A stretch of 64,000 nucleotides of DNA from positions 46,517 through 110,516 of the forward strand of contig JAFXOI010000005.1 of NCBI GenBank assembly GCA_017528825.1. Reading direction: 5' to 3'. The notes below the pieces were generated by a model, which worked only from the letters and a program-made list of their open reading frames with translations, made no database searches and was not told the origin of the DNA. This DNA comes from Elusimicrobiaceae bacterium (GTDB lineage Bacteria; Elusimicrobiota; Elusimicrobia; Elusimicrobiales; Elusimicrobiaceae). Both the position numbers and the translations under genes were made by a program. Shown here one piece after another: positions 31,224 to 38,294 of the stretch (position 1 is the stretch's first letter; every line of letters begins with the position of its first letter).

Positions 31224-32057
31224 ATGGGAGAAATTATTGCGATTGCCAATCAGAAAGGTGGAGTAGGAAAAACTACTACAGCTATTAATTTGGCGTATGC
31301 CTTGGCATACTTAAACCAAGAGGTACTGTTGGTAGATTTTGACCCGCAGGGAAATGCCGGTTCCGGTTTAGGAGTAGTAGTCGAAAACGGAGAGAAATCC
31401 GTTTATCATCTATTAACTAAAAATGCCTCTTTTGAGGAAGTAGTCAAACAAACCTCTAACGATATGCTCGATGTAATCCCCACTTGCAAAAATTTAGCAG
31501 GGGCAGAGGTGGAGTTGGTAAATATTCGCGGCCGTGAGAATATGCTCAAAGAAGCGCTAGCCCCGCTCCGCAAGATGTATCAATATATTATTATTGACTG
31601 TCCTCCCTCTTTAGGACTTTTGACGCTCAATGCCCTGATGGCGGCCGATAGTGTTATCACTCCGGTACAATGTGAATATTATGCCATGGAAGGGTTGGCC
31701 CATTTTATGAGCACTATTTCCAAAATCCGTCAGTTTTTAAATAATAATTTGAAATTGGACGGCGGCGTACTCACGATGTATGATTCTCGTATGAATTTGT
31801 CCAAACAGGTATTTGAAGAGGTAAGCCGTTTTTTTGGAGAAAAAGTGTACAAAACTCCCATTCCGCGTAATATCCGTTTAGCGGAAGCGCCCAGTTTTGG
31901 GCAATCTATTTTTGATTATGATCCTACCTGCCGCGGTGCTAATGCCTATATACAGCTAGCTATTGAATTTATGGCGCGGCGCGGTGTGAAGGTATCTGAT
32001 TTTGAAGGATTTTCTATGAATATGGCGGGAGCCTATAATTACGATTTCGGAGGCTGA
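31224..32057 (+). CDS. parA: Chromosome partition ATPase ParA (Soj)
   Basis: A 277-residue ParA/MinD-type ATPase. The deviant Walker A NQKGGVGKTTTAINLA lies at residues 9-24, with VDFDPQGNAGSGLG and IIDCPPSLGLLT as the other nucleotide motifs. It binds DNA non-specifically and, driven by ParB-parS, moves origin regions apart. It has a strong AAGGAGG box. It lacks an N-terminal helix-turn-helix, so it is the chromosomal (small) type. parB follows 5 bp later. Confidence 0.94.
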   Translation: MGEIIAIANQKGGVGKTTTAINLAYALAYLNQEVLLVDFDPQGNAGSGLGVVVENGEKSVYHLLTKNASFEEVVKQTSNDMLDVIPTCKNLAGAEVELVNIRGRENMLKEALAPLRKMYQYIIIDCPPSLGLLTLNALMAADSVITPVQCEYYAMEGLAHFMSTISKIRQFLNNNLKLDGGVLTMYDSRMNLSKQVFEEVSRFFGEKVYKTPIPRNIRLAEAPSFGQSIFDYDPTCRGANAYIQLAIEFMARRGVKVSDFEGFSMNMAGAYNYDFGG

Positions 32058-32062
32058 TTTTT

Positions 32063-32953
32063 ATGACCAGACAAGCTTTAGGAAAAGGTTTAGATGCTTT
32101 GCTTAAACAAACGGAAGAAGTGTTAAATCCCAATTCCGGCAGTACCACTGTCACAGACAGCGGAGTAGCCGTACAGAAAATTGATTTAAATAAAATTATT
32201 CCCAACCGTTACCAGCCGCGCCGTGTATTTGACGAGGACAAGTTGCAGGAACTGGCGCAATCTATCAAAGAACATGGCCTTACACAACCTATCGTAGTGG
32301 TATATGATGCCGGGCTGGATAAATACGAAATTGTGGTAGGGGAGAGACGTTTCCGTGCCTGTCAATTAGCCGGACTGACAGATATAGAAGCGATTGTCCA
32401 CAAAGCGCTTAGCGATCAGCAAATGTGCGCTTTGGCCTTAATTGAAAACATTCAGCGGGAAGATTTAAATCCTATCGAAACGGCGCTGGGATACCGCAAT
32501 TTAATGCATCAATTCGAAATTTCCCAGACGGATTTGGCCCAATACTGCGGTAAATCCAAAGGGGCCGTTTCCAATGCTTTGCGTTTACTGGAATTGCCGG
32601 AACATATGCAAGAAGCATTGCAAGACGGCACCATTACCGAAGGGCATGGCCGGGCCTTGCTTATGTTAAATGACCCGACGAAACGGGAAATTTTATTTGC
32701 GAAACTAAAAAAGAGCAAAATGTCCGTTCGCCAAGCCGAAGATGCCGCCCGTGCTTTGTTACAACCGGCCAATATAAAGTTGCCTAAACCGCCGGAAGTG
32801 GCTTCGTTTGAAAATGACTTACAAGCGGCACTGGGCACCAAAGTAGAAGTGCGCTATGGCAAAAGAATGTCCAAAGGGGTATTGATTATTCAATATCATT
32901 CGCTGGAAGAATTAGATAATTTAGCCAGCCGCTTAAAAACAAAATTATTATAA
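32063..32953 (+). CDS. parB: Centromere-binding protein ParB (Spo0J)
   Basis: A 296-residue ParB. The CTPase domain includes IIPNRYQPRRVFDEDKLQELAQSI and VGERRFRACQLAG with the GERRxRA box and ENIQREDLNPIE; the helix-turn-helix follows with QTDLAQYCGKSKGAVSNALRLLELP, and a C-terminal dimerisation segment ends the protein. It binds the parS-like palindromes at 30031 and 31149. A strong terminator at 32970 ends the parAB unit. Confidence 0.94.
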   Translation: MTRQALGKGLDALLKQTEEVLNPNSGSTTVTDSGVAVQKIDLNKIIPNRYQPRRVFDEDKLQELAQSIKEHGLTQPIVVVYDAGLDKYEIVVGERRFRACQLAGLTDIEAIVHKALSDQQMCALALIENIQREDLNPIETALGYRNLMHQFEISQTDLAQYCGKSKGAVSNALRLLELPEHMQEALQDGTITEGHGRALLMLNDPTKREILFAKLKKSKMSVRQAEDAARALLQPANIKLPKPPEVASFENDLQAALGTKVEVRYGKRMSKGVLIIQYHSLEELDNLASRLKTKLL

Positions 32954-32969
32954 TTACGACGTAATATAC

Positions 32970-32997
32970 AAAAGCCCCTGAGAAATCAGGGGCTTTT
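32970..32997. terminator. Bidirectional terminator between parB and prepilin A
   Basis: AAAAGCCCCTGA (32970-32981) and TCAGGGGCTTTT (32986-32997) with a GAAA tetraloop, perfect 12-bp stem and T-runs on both strands. Confidence 0.92.
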
Positions 32998-33000
32998 TAA

Positions 33001-33606
33001 CTAAAAGATTACTTTGTAATAATTATAACCATTAAGGGCAACTTGTTTTCCATCGCTTAACAACTTACTGCAAAGTTTTAAAGGATCGTCTTCGTCACAA
33101 TATAAAGTAGGATCTTTTGAAAAACGATAAATAGAATATCTCCAATTTCCTTTAGCATCATATTTGTTTGCTAAAGCAATTGCTTTTCTTTGTCCGGTTC
33201 CATCAAAAGTACCAAATTGAAACTGATCATAATTTTTTCGTATCAATGTTCCAAAGCCAATGCTGTCTCCTTTTTTATCTTCTCCCGGAATTTTTATGCT
33301 TAATAAATCTAAATTAGGAGAATATTCTCCATTTTCAAGAAAATATATTTCCTGTGCGTCTCCTATGGCTTTGACGATAGAGATTGCTTGCATAGCACGT
33401 GCTTTTTCTACGGCGCGTTGATATTGCGGTAGGGCAACAGCGGATAAAATGCCGATAATGAGTACCACGACTAATAGTTCTATAAGGGTAAAACCGACAC
33501 GACGTGTCACCCTGAAAGTGTCTTTGTTCAGGGTCTCAGCCTTATTAAGAGGTTGAGATGCTGAGCAGAGACGACTCAGCAGGACAATTATTTTATTGTC
33601 TTTCAT
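33001..33606 (-). CDS. Type IV prepilin-like protein with long leader carrying an in-frame palindromic repeat (pilin A)
   Basis: A 201-residue prepilin. The usual RVGFTLIELLVVVLIIGIL segment starts only at about residue 37, after an abnormally long leader. The ATG at 33606 has AAGGAG at a 7-nt distance; one at 33612 is too close to it. The leader DNA contains two inverted repeats (33509-33534 and 33560-33581) that look like an inserted dispersed palindromic element kept in frame. The head carries two cysteines (CDEDDPLKLC). The gene is preceded by the structured leader RNA copy A and its terminator. Confidence 0.82.
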   Translation of the reverse strand: MKDNKIIVLLSRLCSASQPLNKAETLNKDTFRVTRRVGFTLIELLVVVLIIGILSAVALPQYQRAVEKARAMQAISIVKAIGDAQEIYFLENGEYSPNLDLLSIKIPGEDKKGDSIGFGTLIRKNYDQFQFGTFDGTGQRKAIALANKYDAKGNWRYSIYRFSKDPTLYCDEDDPLKLCSKLLSDGKQVALNGYNYYKVIF

Positions 33607-33642
33607 ATTCATTCTCCTTTTCTATTTTTGGAAAACAGACAT

Positions 33643-33892
33643 GAAAAACGGCCGTTACCTTTGAGTTGATACCAGTTAACCCAAAATTAACAGCCGTGGT
33701 CTGCCACACCCGAAGGTATGGCAAACGCTCGGCACAAGACAAACGGGTAATTAGTCCGTTTCTCTTGTGCCTAAAACGACTGCTTTTGGACTGGTATCAG
33801 TTTTTGGTTTCCCAAAAACAATTTACAGACTTTCTCTGTAATTCCAAAAACAGAATCAAATTGTGTACTTTGCCAAAGCAAAGTGGTACTGC
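33643..33892 (-). ncRNA. Structured cis-regulatory leader RNA, copy A (riboswitch-like attenuator of pilin A)
   Basis: About 250 nt between the predicted promoter and the pilin A RBS. Helices in plus-strand coordinates: hairpin 33867-33884; hairpin 33823-33841 (TTACAGA/TCTGTAA); hairpin 33800-33819 (GTTTTTGG/CCAAAAAC); outer helix 33790-33799 with 33667-33676 (TGATACCAGT/ACTGGTATCA), continued by CCAAAA/TTTTGG and GCAGTCGT/ACGGCTGT; hairpin 33731-33771 (GGCACAAGA/TCTTGTGCC); hairpin 33699-33726 (GTTTGCCA/TGGCAGAC). A 5' block at 33843-33853 can also pair with 33780-33790. The same set exists in copy B with different sequences. The helices are seen directly; the regulatory role is inferred. 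It matches no riboswitch consensus I know. Confidence 0.75.
33644..33697 (-). terminator. Attenuator terminator of leader RNA copy A
   Basis: On the minus strand ACGGCTGTTA pairs with TAACGGCCGT (one G-U), extended inward by TTTTGGGTT with AACTCAAAG, followed by TTTTT. It ends about 38 nt before the pilin ATG. Its 5' arm is shared with the competing long helix of the leader. Confidence 0.78.
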
Positions 33893-33898
33893 TTTTTC

Positions 33899-33927
33899 AT
33901 AGTAGCAAATTTTTATTTGCCTGTCAT
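33899..33927 (-). promoter_or_regulatory. Promoter of leader RNA A / pilin A with palindrome in the spacer
   Basis: On the minus strand ATGACA, 17 bp, TACTAT preceded by TGC (extended -10). The spacer is the inverted repeat GCAAAT-AAAA-ATTTGC (33905-33920), which could be an operator. Confidence 0.55.
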
Positions 33928-33944
33928 CAGGGGTCTTGTTTTGC

Positions 33945-33950
33945 TATAAT
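33945..33950 (+). promoter_or_regulatory. Extended -10 promoter of the mgtC-like gene
   Basis: TGC followed by TATAAT, 12 nt before the ATG at 33963; no Shine-Dalgarno is visible, so a very short or absent leader is likely. Confidence 0.5.
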
Positions 33951-33962
33951 AAAAAAAGACCT

Positions 33963-34592
33963 ATGGAAAACATTATTCTTAAAATTGTTTTGGCCATGAT
34001 TTTAGGCGGTATCATGGGGCTGGAACGCCAATATAATGATAAACCCGCCGGATACGCCACCAATTCTATTATCTGCGTGGGGGCGACCTTATTTACTATT
34101 TTGTCTTTATATTGTGGAGACCTGGGCGGAGACCCGGGACGTATTGCGGCACAAATTGTATCCGGCGTAGGTTTTTTGGGCGCGGGTGCCATTTTGCGAG
34201 AAGGAAATAAAATTTCCGGGCTAACCACGGCGGCCGGTGTGTGGTTGGTGGCGGCCATTGGGATGGCAATTGGATTTGGGCAATTTATGTTGGCCTCGTT
34301 GGCTTGCACGGTAGTACTGCTGATGCAACTAGGTTTGCGCCGTACGATTGGGATACTAGAACGGATGCGCCGTTACGATACTATTTATTTGACCTGCGCG
34401 CCTAAATGGAGCGTAGTAGAAAAAATCTGCCAAGAAATTGAACAACAAGAAGTGCGCATTTTGAAAAAAGAAGTTTCCAAACACGACAACCATTTTGCTG
34501 TATCTATTATGGCTACGATTACCGGGCATGAATTTCAAAAAGTAACACAAAAAGTATTGGAAATGCCTGAGGTATATAGCCTCTATAAATAA
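33963..34592 (+). CDS. MgtC/SapB family membrane protein
   Basis: A 209-residue protein. The N-terminal part has four to five membrane helices and the MgtC signature LGGIMGLERQYNDKPAGYATNSI and RIAAQIVSGVGFLGAGAILREG. The C-terminal 75 residues form an ACT-like soluble domain (YDTIYLTCAPKWSVVEKICQEIE). The family is linked to magnesium limitation and survival in hosts, and some members regulate the ATP synthase; the function here is unknown. The ATG at 33963 is the first residue of the conserved part. Confidence 0.85.
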   Translation: MENIILKIVLAMILGGIMGLERQYNDKPAGYATNSIICVGATLFTILSLYCGDLGGDPGRIAAQIVSGVGFLGAGAILREGNKISGLTTAAGVWLVAAIGMAIGFGQFMLASLACTVVLLMQLGLRRTIGILERMRRYDTIYLTCAPKWSVVEKICQEIEQQEVRILKKEVSKHDNHFAVSIMATITGHEFQKVTQKVLEMPEVYSLYK

Positions 34593-34612
34593 AGGAGAAA
34601 TAAACACTGCTT

Positions 34613-35734
34613 ATGCCAGATAATATACCGTTGTTTAATTTACAAAAACAACACGAATCATTAAAATCCGAACTCAATGCCGCCGCATTAGATGCGCTTA
34701 ATTCAATGCGTTGGTTATTAGGTCCCCAAACAGAAGGATTTGAAAAAGATTTTGCGGAACTGATCGGCGTGAAACATTGTATTTCTTGCTCGTCGGGTGC
34801 CAGCGCAATCCAAATTGCTTTAGGGGCTGCCGGCATTGGGGAAGGAGATGAAGTAATCACCACTCCTTTTACGTTTATTGCTACTACGTCTTCCGTTTCT
34901 TTAACGGGGGCCAAATTTGTATTTGCCGATATTGATCCGCGTACCTATAACATTGACCCGAAAGACATTGAACGCAAAATCACTAAAAAGACAAAAGCTA
35001 TTTTGCCGGTGCATTTATATGGTTATCCGGCCGATATGGCTGCCATTATGAATTTAGCGCGCGAACACGATTTGAAAGTAATTGAAGATTGTGCCCAAGC
35101 GCATTTGGCTACGGCGGACGGAGTAAAAGTGGGCGGCATTGGTGATGCGGGCGCTTTTAGTTTTTACCCCAGCAAAAATTTGGGTGCTTGCGGAGACGCC
35201 GGCGCCATTACCACCAACGATGATGAAATTGCAGACCGCTGCCGCAGTCTGCGCCACAGCGGCCGCGCCAAAGACAAAGCGTACGAGTATGATTTGGAAG
35301 GTTCTACCTTGCGTATGGATGAAATTCAGGCCGCTATTTTGCGCGTGAAAATGAAACATTTACAAGAATGGACCGATGCTCGCCAAAAAGTAGCTTCTTG
35401 GTATGCAGAAGGGTTGCAAGGATTGCCGGTCGTGACACCGCCGGTACCTCCTGCCGGATATTCTCAATCTTACTACGTGTATACCTTACGTGTGGAAAAC
35501 CGCGACGCGCTGCAAGCGTACTTGAAAGAAAACGGAATTGGCTCTGCGGTGTACTACCCGGTGCCTTTGTATAAACAACCGGCCTATAAACATTTAGGTT
35601 TTAAGACGGAAGATTATCCCAATGCAGAAAAAGCCGCTAAAGAAGTATTGTCTATCCCGATGTTCCCGGAACTGACGGAAGCCCAAGTGGCGCGCGTGTG
35701 TGATACGATTCGCGCTTTTTACGAAAAGAAATAA
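34613..35734 (+). CDS. DegT/DnrJ/EryC1-type PLP-dependent sugar aminotransferase
   Basis: A 373-residue aminotransferase fold type I. The PLP lysine is Lys188 in [18 protein letters not shown], with the ring-stacking Asp159 in VIEDCAQAH. It resembles enzymes that make UDP- or dTDP-amino sugars for surface glycans (WlbE/PseC/ArnB type). The start is 21 bp after mgtC; an AAGGAG box is about 14 nt before the ATG, further than normal. No sugar epimerase or acetyltransferase lies beside it, so the product is uncertain. Confidence 0.85.
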   Translation: MPDNIPLFNLQKQHESLKSELNAAALDALNSMRWLLGPQTEGFEKDFAELIGVKHCISCSSGASAIQIALGAAGIGEGDEVITTPFTFIATTSSVSLTGAKFVFADIDPRTYNIDPKDIERKITKKTKAILPVHLYGYPADMAAIMNLAREHDLKVIEDCAQAHLATADGVKVGGIGDAGAFSFYPSKNLGACGDAGAITTNDDEIADRCRSLRHSGRAKDKAYEYDLEGSTLRMDEIQAAILRVKMKHLQEWTDARQKVASWYAEGLQGLPVVTPPVPPAGYSQSYYVYTLRVENRDALQAYLKENGIGSAVYYPVPLYKQPAYKHLGFKTEDYPNAEKAAKEVLSIPMFPELTEAQVARVCDTIRAFYEKK

Positions 35735-35749
35735 AAAGTAAGCCAAATA

Positions 35750-35784
35750 AAAATCCCCAAGCAACTAAAATGCTTGGGGATTTT
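35750..35784. terminator. Bidirectional terminator, copy 1 of an identical pair
   Basis: AAAATCCCCAAGCA (35750-35763) and TGCTTGGGGATTTT (35771-35784), 7-nt loop, T-run on both strands. It serves the aminotransferase (plus) and pilin B (minus). A 40-bp stretch (35751-35790) is identical to 36791-36830. Confidence 0.9.
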
Positions 35785-35813
35785 TGTGATACTGCAAAAA
35801 GAGTTTGCAAACG

Positions 35814-36479
35814 TTAAGAACACAGGGCCGCGATATTGCTATCCGTTGGACGGCCGCCTGTTTTAACCCACCAATCACAAACCATTTGGGTGGTGTCTGT
35901 TTGCGCGGGAAATCCGGATGCTCCGTCCCCATAGGGAGACTCTTGTTGCCATTTCCACGGTTGTCCGATATATTTTGCAAAAACATATAAATTTCTTCCT
36001 TTGAGCACAAATTTAGACGAAGAGGGAGCCCAAACAATCCTATAATAAGATCCGGTCATAATACCATAATTTCCATATTTATTATTACAGTAATAATAGC
36101 CTCCAGCGTTAGTAGAGTAACTGCAAGACCACTCAGGTCTATCAATAACACCTTCAAATGAAGTGGTACGTATGTACCCATTTTCCATAGTATATGCATC
36201 TATGGTATCCATGAGATATTTTAAATCCATTTGCACTTGCACAAATTCTGCCTTGCGCGAAGCTTTTTCATACATGGGCATGGCAATAGCCGTGAGTAGG
36301 CCAATAATAAGAACCACAATCAGTAACTCAGTAAGGGTAAATGCCTTTATGAAATGATGTCTTCCCTGAGATTTGTAATTGGGGACCTCCTCCTTGCCAA
36401 CAACCAAGCGTTTGAGATTCCCGACTACGACCTTCGGGAATGACAGAACATTTAATAACAATTCTTTTTCATTTTCCAT
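35814..36479 (-). CDS. Type IV prepilin-like protein with long leader carrying an in-frame palindromic repeat (pilin B)
   Basis: A 221-residue prepilin. The processing site (HHFIKAFTLTELLIVVLIIGLL) comes only after about 46 leader residues. The leader DNA contains a perfect inverted repeat ATTCCCGA (36417-36424) / TCGGGAAT (36434-36441), of the kind found in dispersed palindromic elements, translated in frame as VLSFPKVVVGNLKR. TAGGAG stands 8 nt before the ATG at 36479. The head has CSYSTNAGGYYYC and a C-terminal cysteine. The leader RNA copy B and a terminator lie upstream. Confidence 0.82.
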   Translation of the reverse strand: MENEKELLLNVLSFPKVVVGNLKRLVVGKEEVPNYKSQGRHHFIKAFTLTELLIVVLIIGLLTAIAMPMYEKASRKAEFVQVQMDLKYLMDTIDAYTMENGYIRTTSFEGVIDRPEWSCSYSTNAGGYYYCNNKYGNYGIMTGSYYRIVWAPSSSKFVLKGRNLYVFAKYIGQPWKWQQESPYGDGASGFPAQTDTTQMVCDWWVKTGGRPTDSNIAALCS

Positions 36480-36521
36480 ATCGTTCTCCTATTTTCTGTC
36501 TTTGGGAAACGGAAATGACCG

Positions 36522-36757
36522 CAAAAAAACGGCTGTCTATATTGCGTCAGAGCAAGTGCCGCAAATATAAACAGCCGTAGTTTGCCACCCCATAGTTACC
36601 CACAGGGATGGCAAACATTTGGCACAAGAAAAAGGGGTTATAAGGCCCTTTCTCTTGCGCCTGATATCGGCTGTTTTTGGACTTGCTCTGAATTGCCTGA
36701 TGGCAATGCTCCGTATTCCGCATACGGTTCCAAAAACAGATTAAATTGTCTTACTAC
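36522..36757 (-). ncRNA. Structured cis-regulatory leader RNA, copy B (riboswitch-like attenuator of pilin B)
   Basis: About 235 nt with the same helix order as copy A: hairpin 36711-36727 (CCGTAT/ATACGG); hairpin 36692-36707 (ATTGCC/GGCAAT); outer helix 36681-36689 with 36549-36557 (AGAGCAAGT/ACTTGCTCT), continued by AACAGCCG/CGGCTGTT; hairpin 36621-36661 (GGCGCAAGA/TCTTGTGCC); hairpin 36580-36616 (GTTTGCCA/TGGCAAAC). A 5' block (36729-36739) is perfectly complementary to 36671-36681. Several helices share no sequence with copy A yet pair perfectly in both, which is strong covariation. The ligand or signal is unknown. Confidence 0.78.
36523..36578 (-). terminator. Attenuator terminator of leader RNA copy B
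   Basis: On the minus strand ACGGCTGTTTATATTTGCG pairs almost perfectly with CGCAATATAGACAGCCGT (one bulge and one mismatch), followed by seven T residues. It ends about 43 nt before the pilin ATG, a classic intrinsic terminator ahead of a gene. Confidence 0.88.
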
Positions 36758-36763
36758 AATTTT

Positions 36764-36769
36764 AGTATA
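36764..36769 (-). promoter_or_regulatory. Extended -10 of leader RNA B
   Basis: On the minus strand TTTGT followed by TATACT, preceded by the palindrome CAAATTTG. The stretch AAATTTGYTA is shared with the copy A promoter. No good -35 is seen; that position overlaps the T-run of the next terminator. Confidence 0.45.
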
Positions 36770-36789
36770 ACAAATTTGAGGATAAATAA

Positions 36790-36824
36790 AAAATCCCCAA
36801 GCAACTAAAATGCTTGGGGATTTT
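36790..36824 (-). terminator. Terminator of the barrel gene, copy 2 of the identical pair
   Basis: The same hairpin as at 35750-35784 (CCCCAAGCA/TGCTTGGGG), with the 40 bases 36791-36830 identical to 35751-35790. It follows the stop of the gene ending at 36840 on the minus strand. Confidence 0.9.
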
Positions 36825-36839
36825 TGTGATGAGAACTGA

Positions 36840-37499
36840 TTAGAATTTTATACCCAGTTTAAGCATCACAGTCCAGTAGTCATAATGACTATGCCCAAAT
36901 TGGGATTTCATATCGCTGCGAAGGCCTGCCCACGTATAGCGAGCTTCCGCACCGAATAAGACGGTTTCGTCCAAATCAAATTCTACACCGCCGCCAAACA
37001 TCCAGCCAATGTCTAAGCTATCATAGTTTTTGCTTTTGCCGGTAGTATCATTTTTCTCGTGAGCAAAGGCATACGCTCCGCCGATACCAGCCGTTCCGTA
37101 TAAGCGAGTCATGGCTTCGGGAAATAAATAGGCGCGTCCCACAAACATAGCCGTTCCGACTCCGGCGTTATAATTGAATGTTTCGCCGGCCACTTTGAAA
37201 TCATCTCCTTTGGAAAATCCGGCATAGTTGCCATCTAAACCCAAAGAAAGCCACGGCAAAATGTTGCGTACAAAAGCGATGCCGGCACTAAAACCCGTAT
37301 CGCCGATTTCTAATTTTTGTCCGTTGGCCTCCCAATCTACATTCGGCCAAGCTACCCCGCCGAAGAATTCTACGCGGGACATATTGGTGCGCAACCCGTA
37401 TTTAGGAGTATCCTTGTAGGTGCAGCATCCGTAAGGTTCATGCGCGGCGTATAATGCCGGGGCACAGAACAAAACTGCTAAAAGCAATAATTTTTTCAT
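36840..37499 (-). CDS. Outer-membrane beta-barrel protein (OmpA-barrel-like)
   Basis: A 219-residue protein with a signal peptide (MKKLLLLAVLFCAPALYA) and alternating hydrophobic strands ending in WTVMLKLGIKF, the aromatic C-terminus used for barrel assembly. Patterns like GTAGIGGAYAFAHEK and VLFGAEARYTWAGLRSD match small eight-stranded porin-like barrels. Function is unknown. The mature N-terminus has a CC pair. It is a single gene, convergent with nothing, divergent from the lipoprotein gene at 37623. Confidence 0.75.
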   Translation of the reverse strand: MKKLLLLAVLFCAPALYAAHEPYGCCTYKDTPKYGLRTNMSRVEFFGGVAWPNVDWEANGQKLEIGDTGFSAGIAFVRNILPWLSLGLDGNYAGFSKGDDFKVAGETFNYNAGVGTAMFVGRAYLFPEAMTRLYGTAGIGGAYAFAHEKNDTTGKSKNYDSLDIGWMFGGGVEFDLDETVLFGAEARYTWAGLRSDMKSQFGHSHYDYWTVMLKLGIKF

Positions 37500-37610
37500 A
37501 ATTCTCCTCTGCTTAAAAATTCCCTTCCTTCATATTGTATTTTTTTGCTAGGTCTTTGACAATATGTGCTTTTGCAAAATGCTATGTAAATGAGGAGGGG
37601 TTAAAAATTA

Positions 37611-37616
37611 TATAAT
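37611..37616 (+). promoter_or_regulatory. -10 element of a leaderless CsgG-like lipoprotein mRNA
   Basis: Perfect TATAAT with exactly 6 nt to the ATG at 37623. No Shine-Dalgarno is present in the intervening sequence. Confidence 0.55.
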
Positions 37617-37622
37617 AAGAGT

Positions 37623-38294
37623 ATGAAGAAATGGTGGCTATTATTTATGGCAGTATTGTTGTGGGGATGCACTCCCAAAACAGTGATTAGCCAAAGTTAT
37701 GATTTCGATAAAGTGGACCGCATCGGCGTGATGGGGTTTACCAGCCCGTACAGCAGTTTATCGGGCGTAGAAAATTTATTTGCCAAGTATTTAATTGAAT
37801 CGGGTTTTAAGGTGGTGGAACGCGCCCAACTTGATGCCGTGTTACAAGAACATCATATTTCCGTATCGGGTTATTTATCTCCGGCCACTACTAAAAAAAT
37901 AGGAGAAATTTTAGGGGTAGATTTATTATTGGTAGGGGAAGTAACTTCTTACACCCCCACACGCAAAGAGATGACACTGGTAGCCACACACAAAACAGAG
38001 GCGCATCCGGTTTATGCGCAAACCTTTATGCCGGGACCGGACGGCCATCCAATGCCGATAGCTCAGCAGGTAGGCACCACGTATAGCCAAAGCACGGACG
38101 TGCATCCCAGTGAGTATACTATTAATGCTCAAGTGGGTGTTATCGCCAAATTAATAGATGTGGAAACAGCCGAAATTGTGTGGATAGGATCTTTATCACA
38201 AGAGAGTTCCAGTGCCTTAAACGCCGCAGACAGTATTGCACGCAGTTTAGTGAAAAGTTTTACCAAAGAGCTTTCCAAACGACGAGGAAAATAA
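37623..38294 (+). CDS. CsgG-family outer-membrane lipoprotein
   Basis: A 223-residue lipoprotein: signal peptide with lipobox LLWGC (Cys16), then a CsgG/HfaB-like domain: DRIGVMGFTSPYSSLSGVENLFAKYLIESGFKVVER-type start, LDAVLQEHHISVSGYLSPATTKKIGEILGVDLLLVGEV. CsgG itself forms the curli secretion pore; smaller relatives are common lipoproteins of unknown role. No curli subunit genes are nearby, so a secretion function is not implied. The next small gene starts directly after its stop. Confidence 0.75.
   Translation: MKKWWLLFMAVLLWGCTPKTVISQSYDFDKVDRIGVMGFTSPYSSLSGVENLFAKYLIESGFKVVERAQLDAVLQEHHISVSGYLSPATTKKIGEILGVDLLLVGEVTSYTPTRKEMTLVATHKTEAHPVYAQTFMPGPDGHPMPIAQQVGTTYSQSTDVHPSEYTINAQVGVIAKLIDVETAEIVWIGSLSQESSSALNAADSIARSLVKSFTKELSKRRGK

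Noticed and set aside
33643..36757. Idea that the pilin leaders are c-di-GMP (GEMM) riboswitches, which often precede pilin genes
   Set aside because: The conserved GEMM core (CAC-GCACAGGGCAAACC, GNRA loop and receptor) is not present, and the helix order differs.
33643..36757. Idea that the leaders are T-box elements
   Set aside because: There is no T-box sequence in the antiterminator and the downstream genes are pilins, not synthetases or amino-acid genes.
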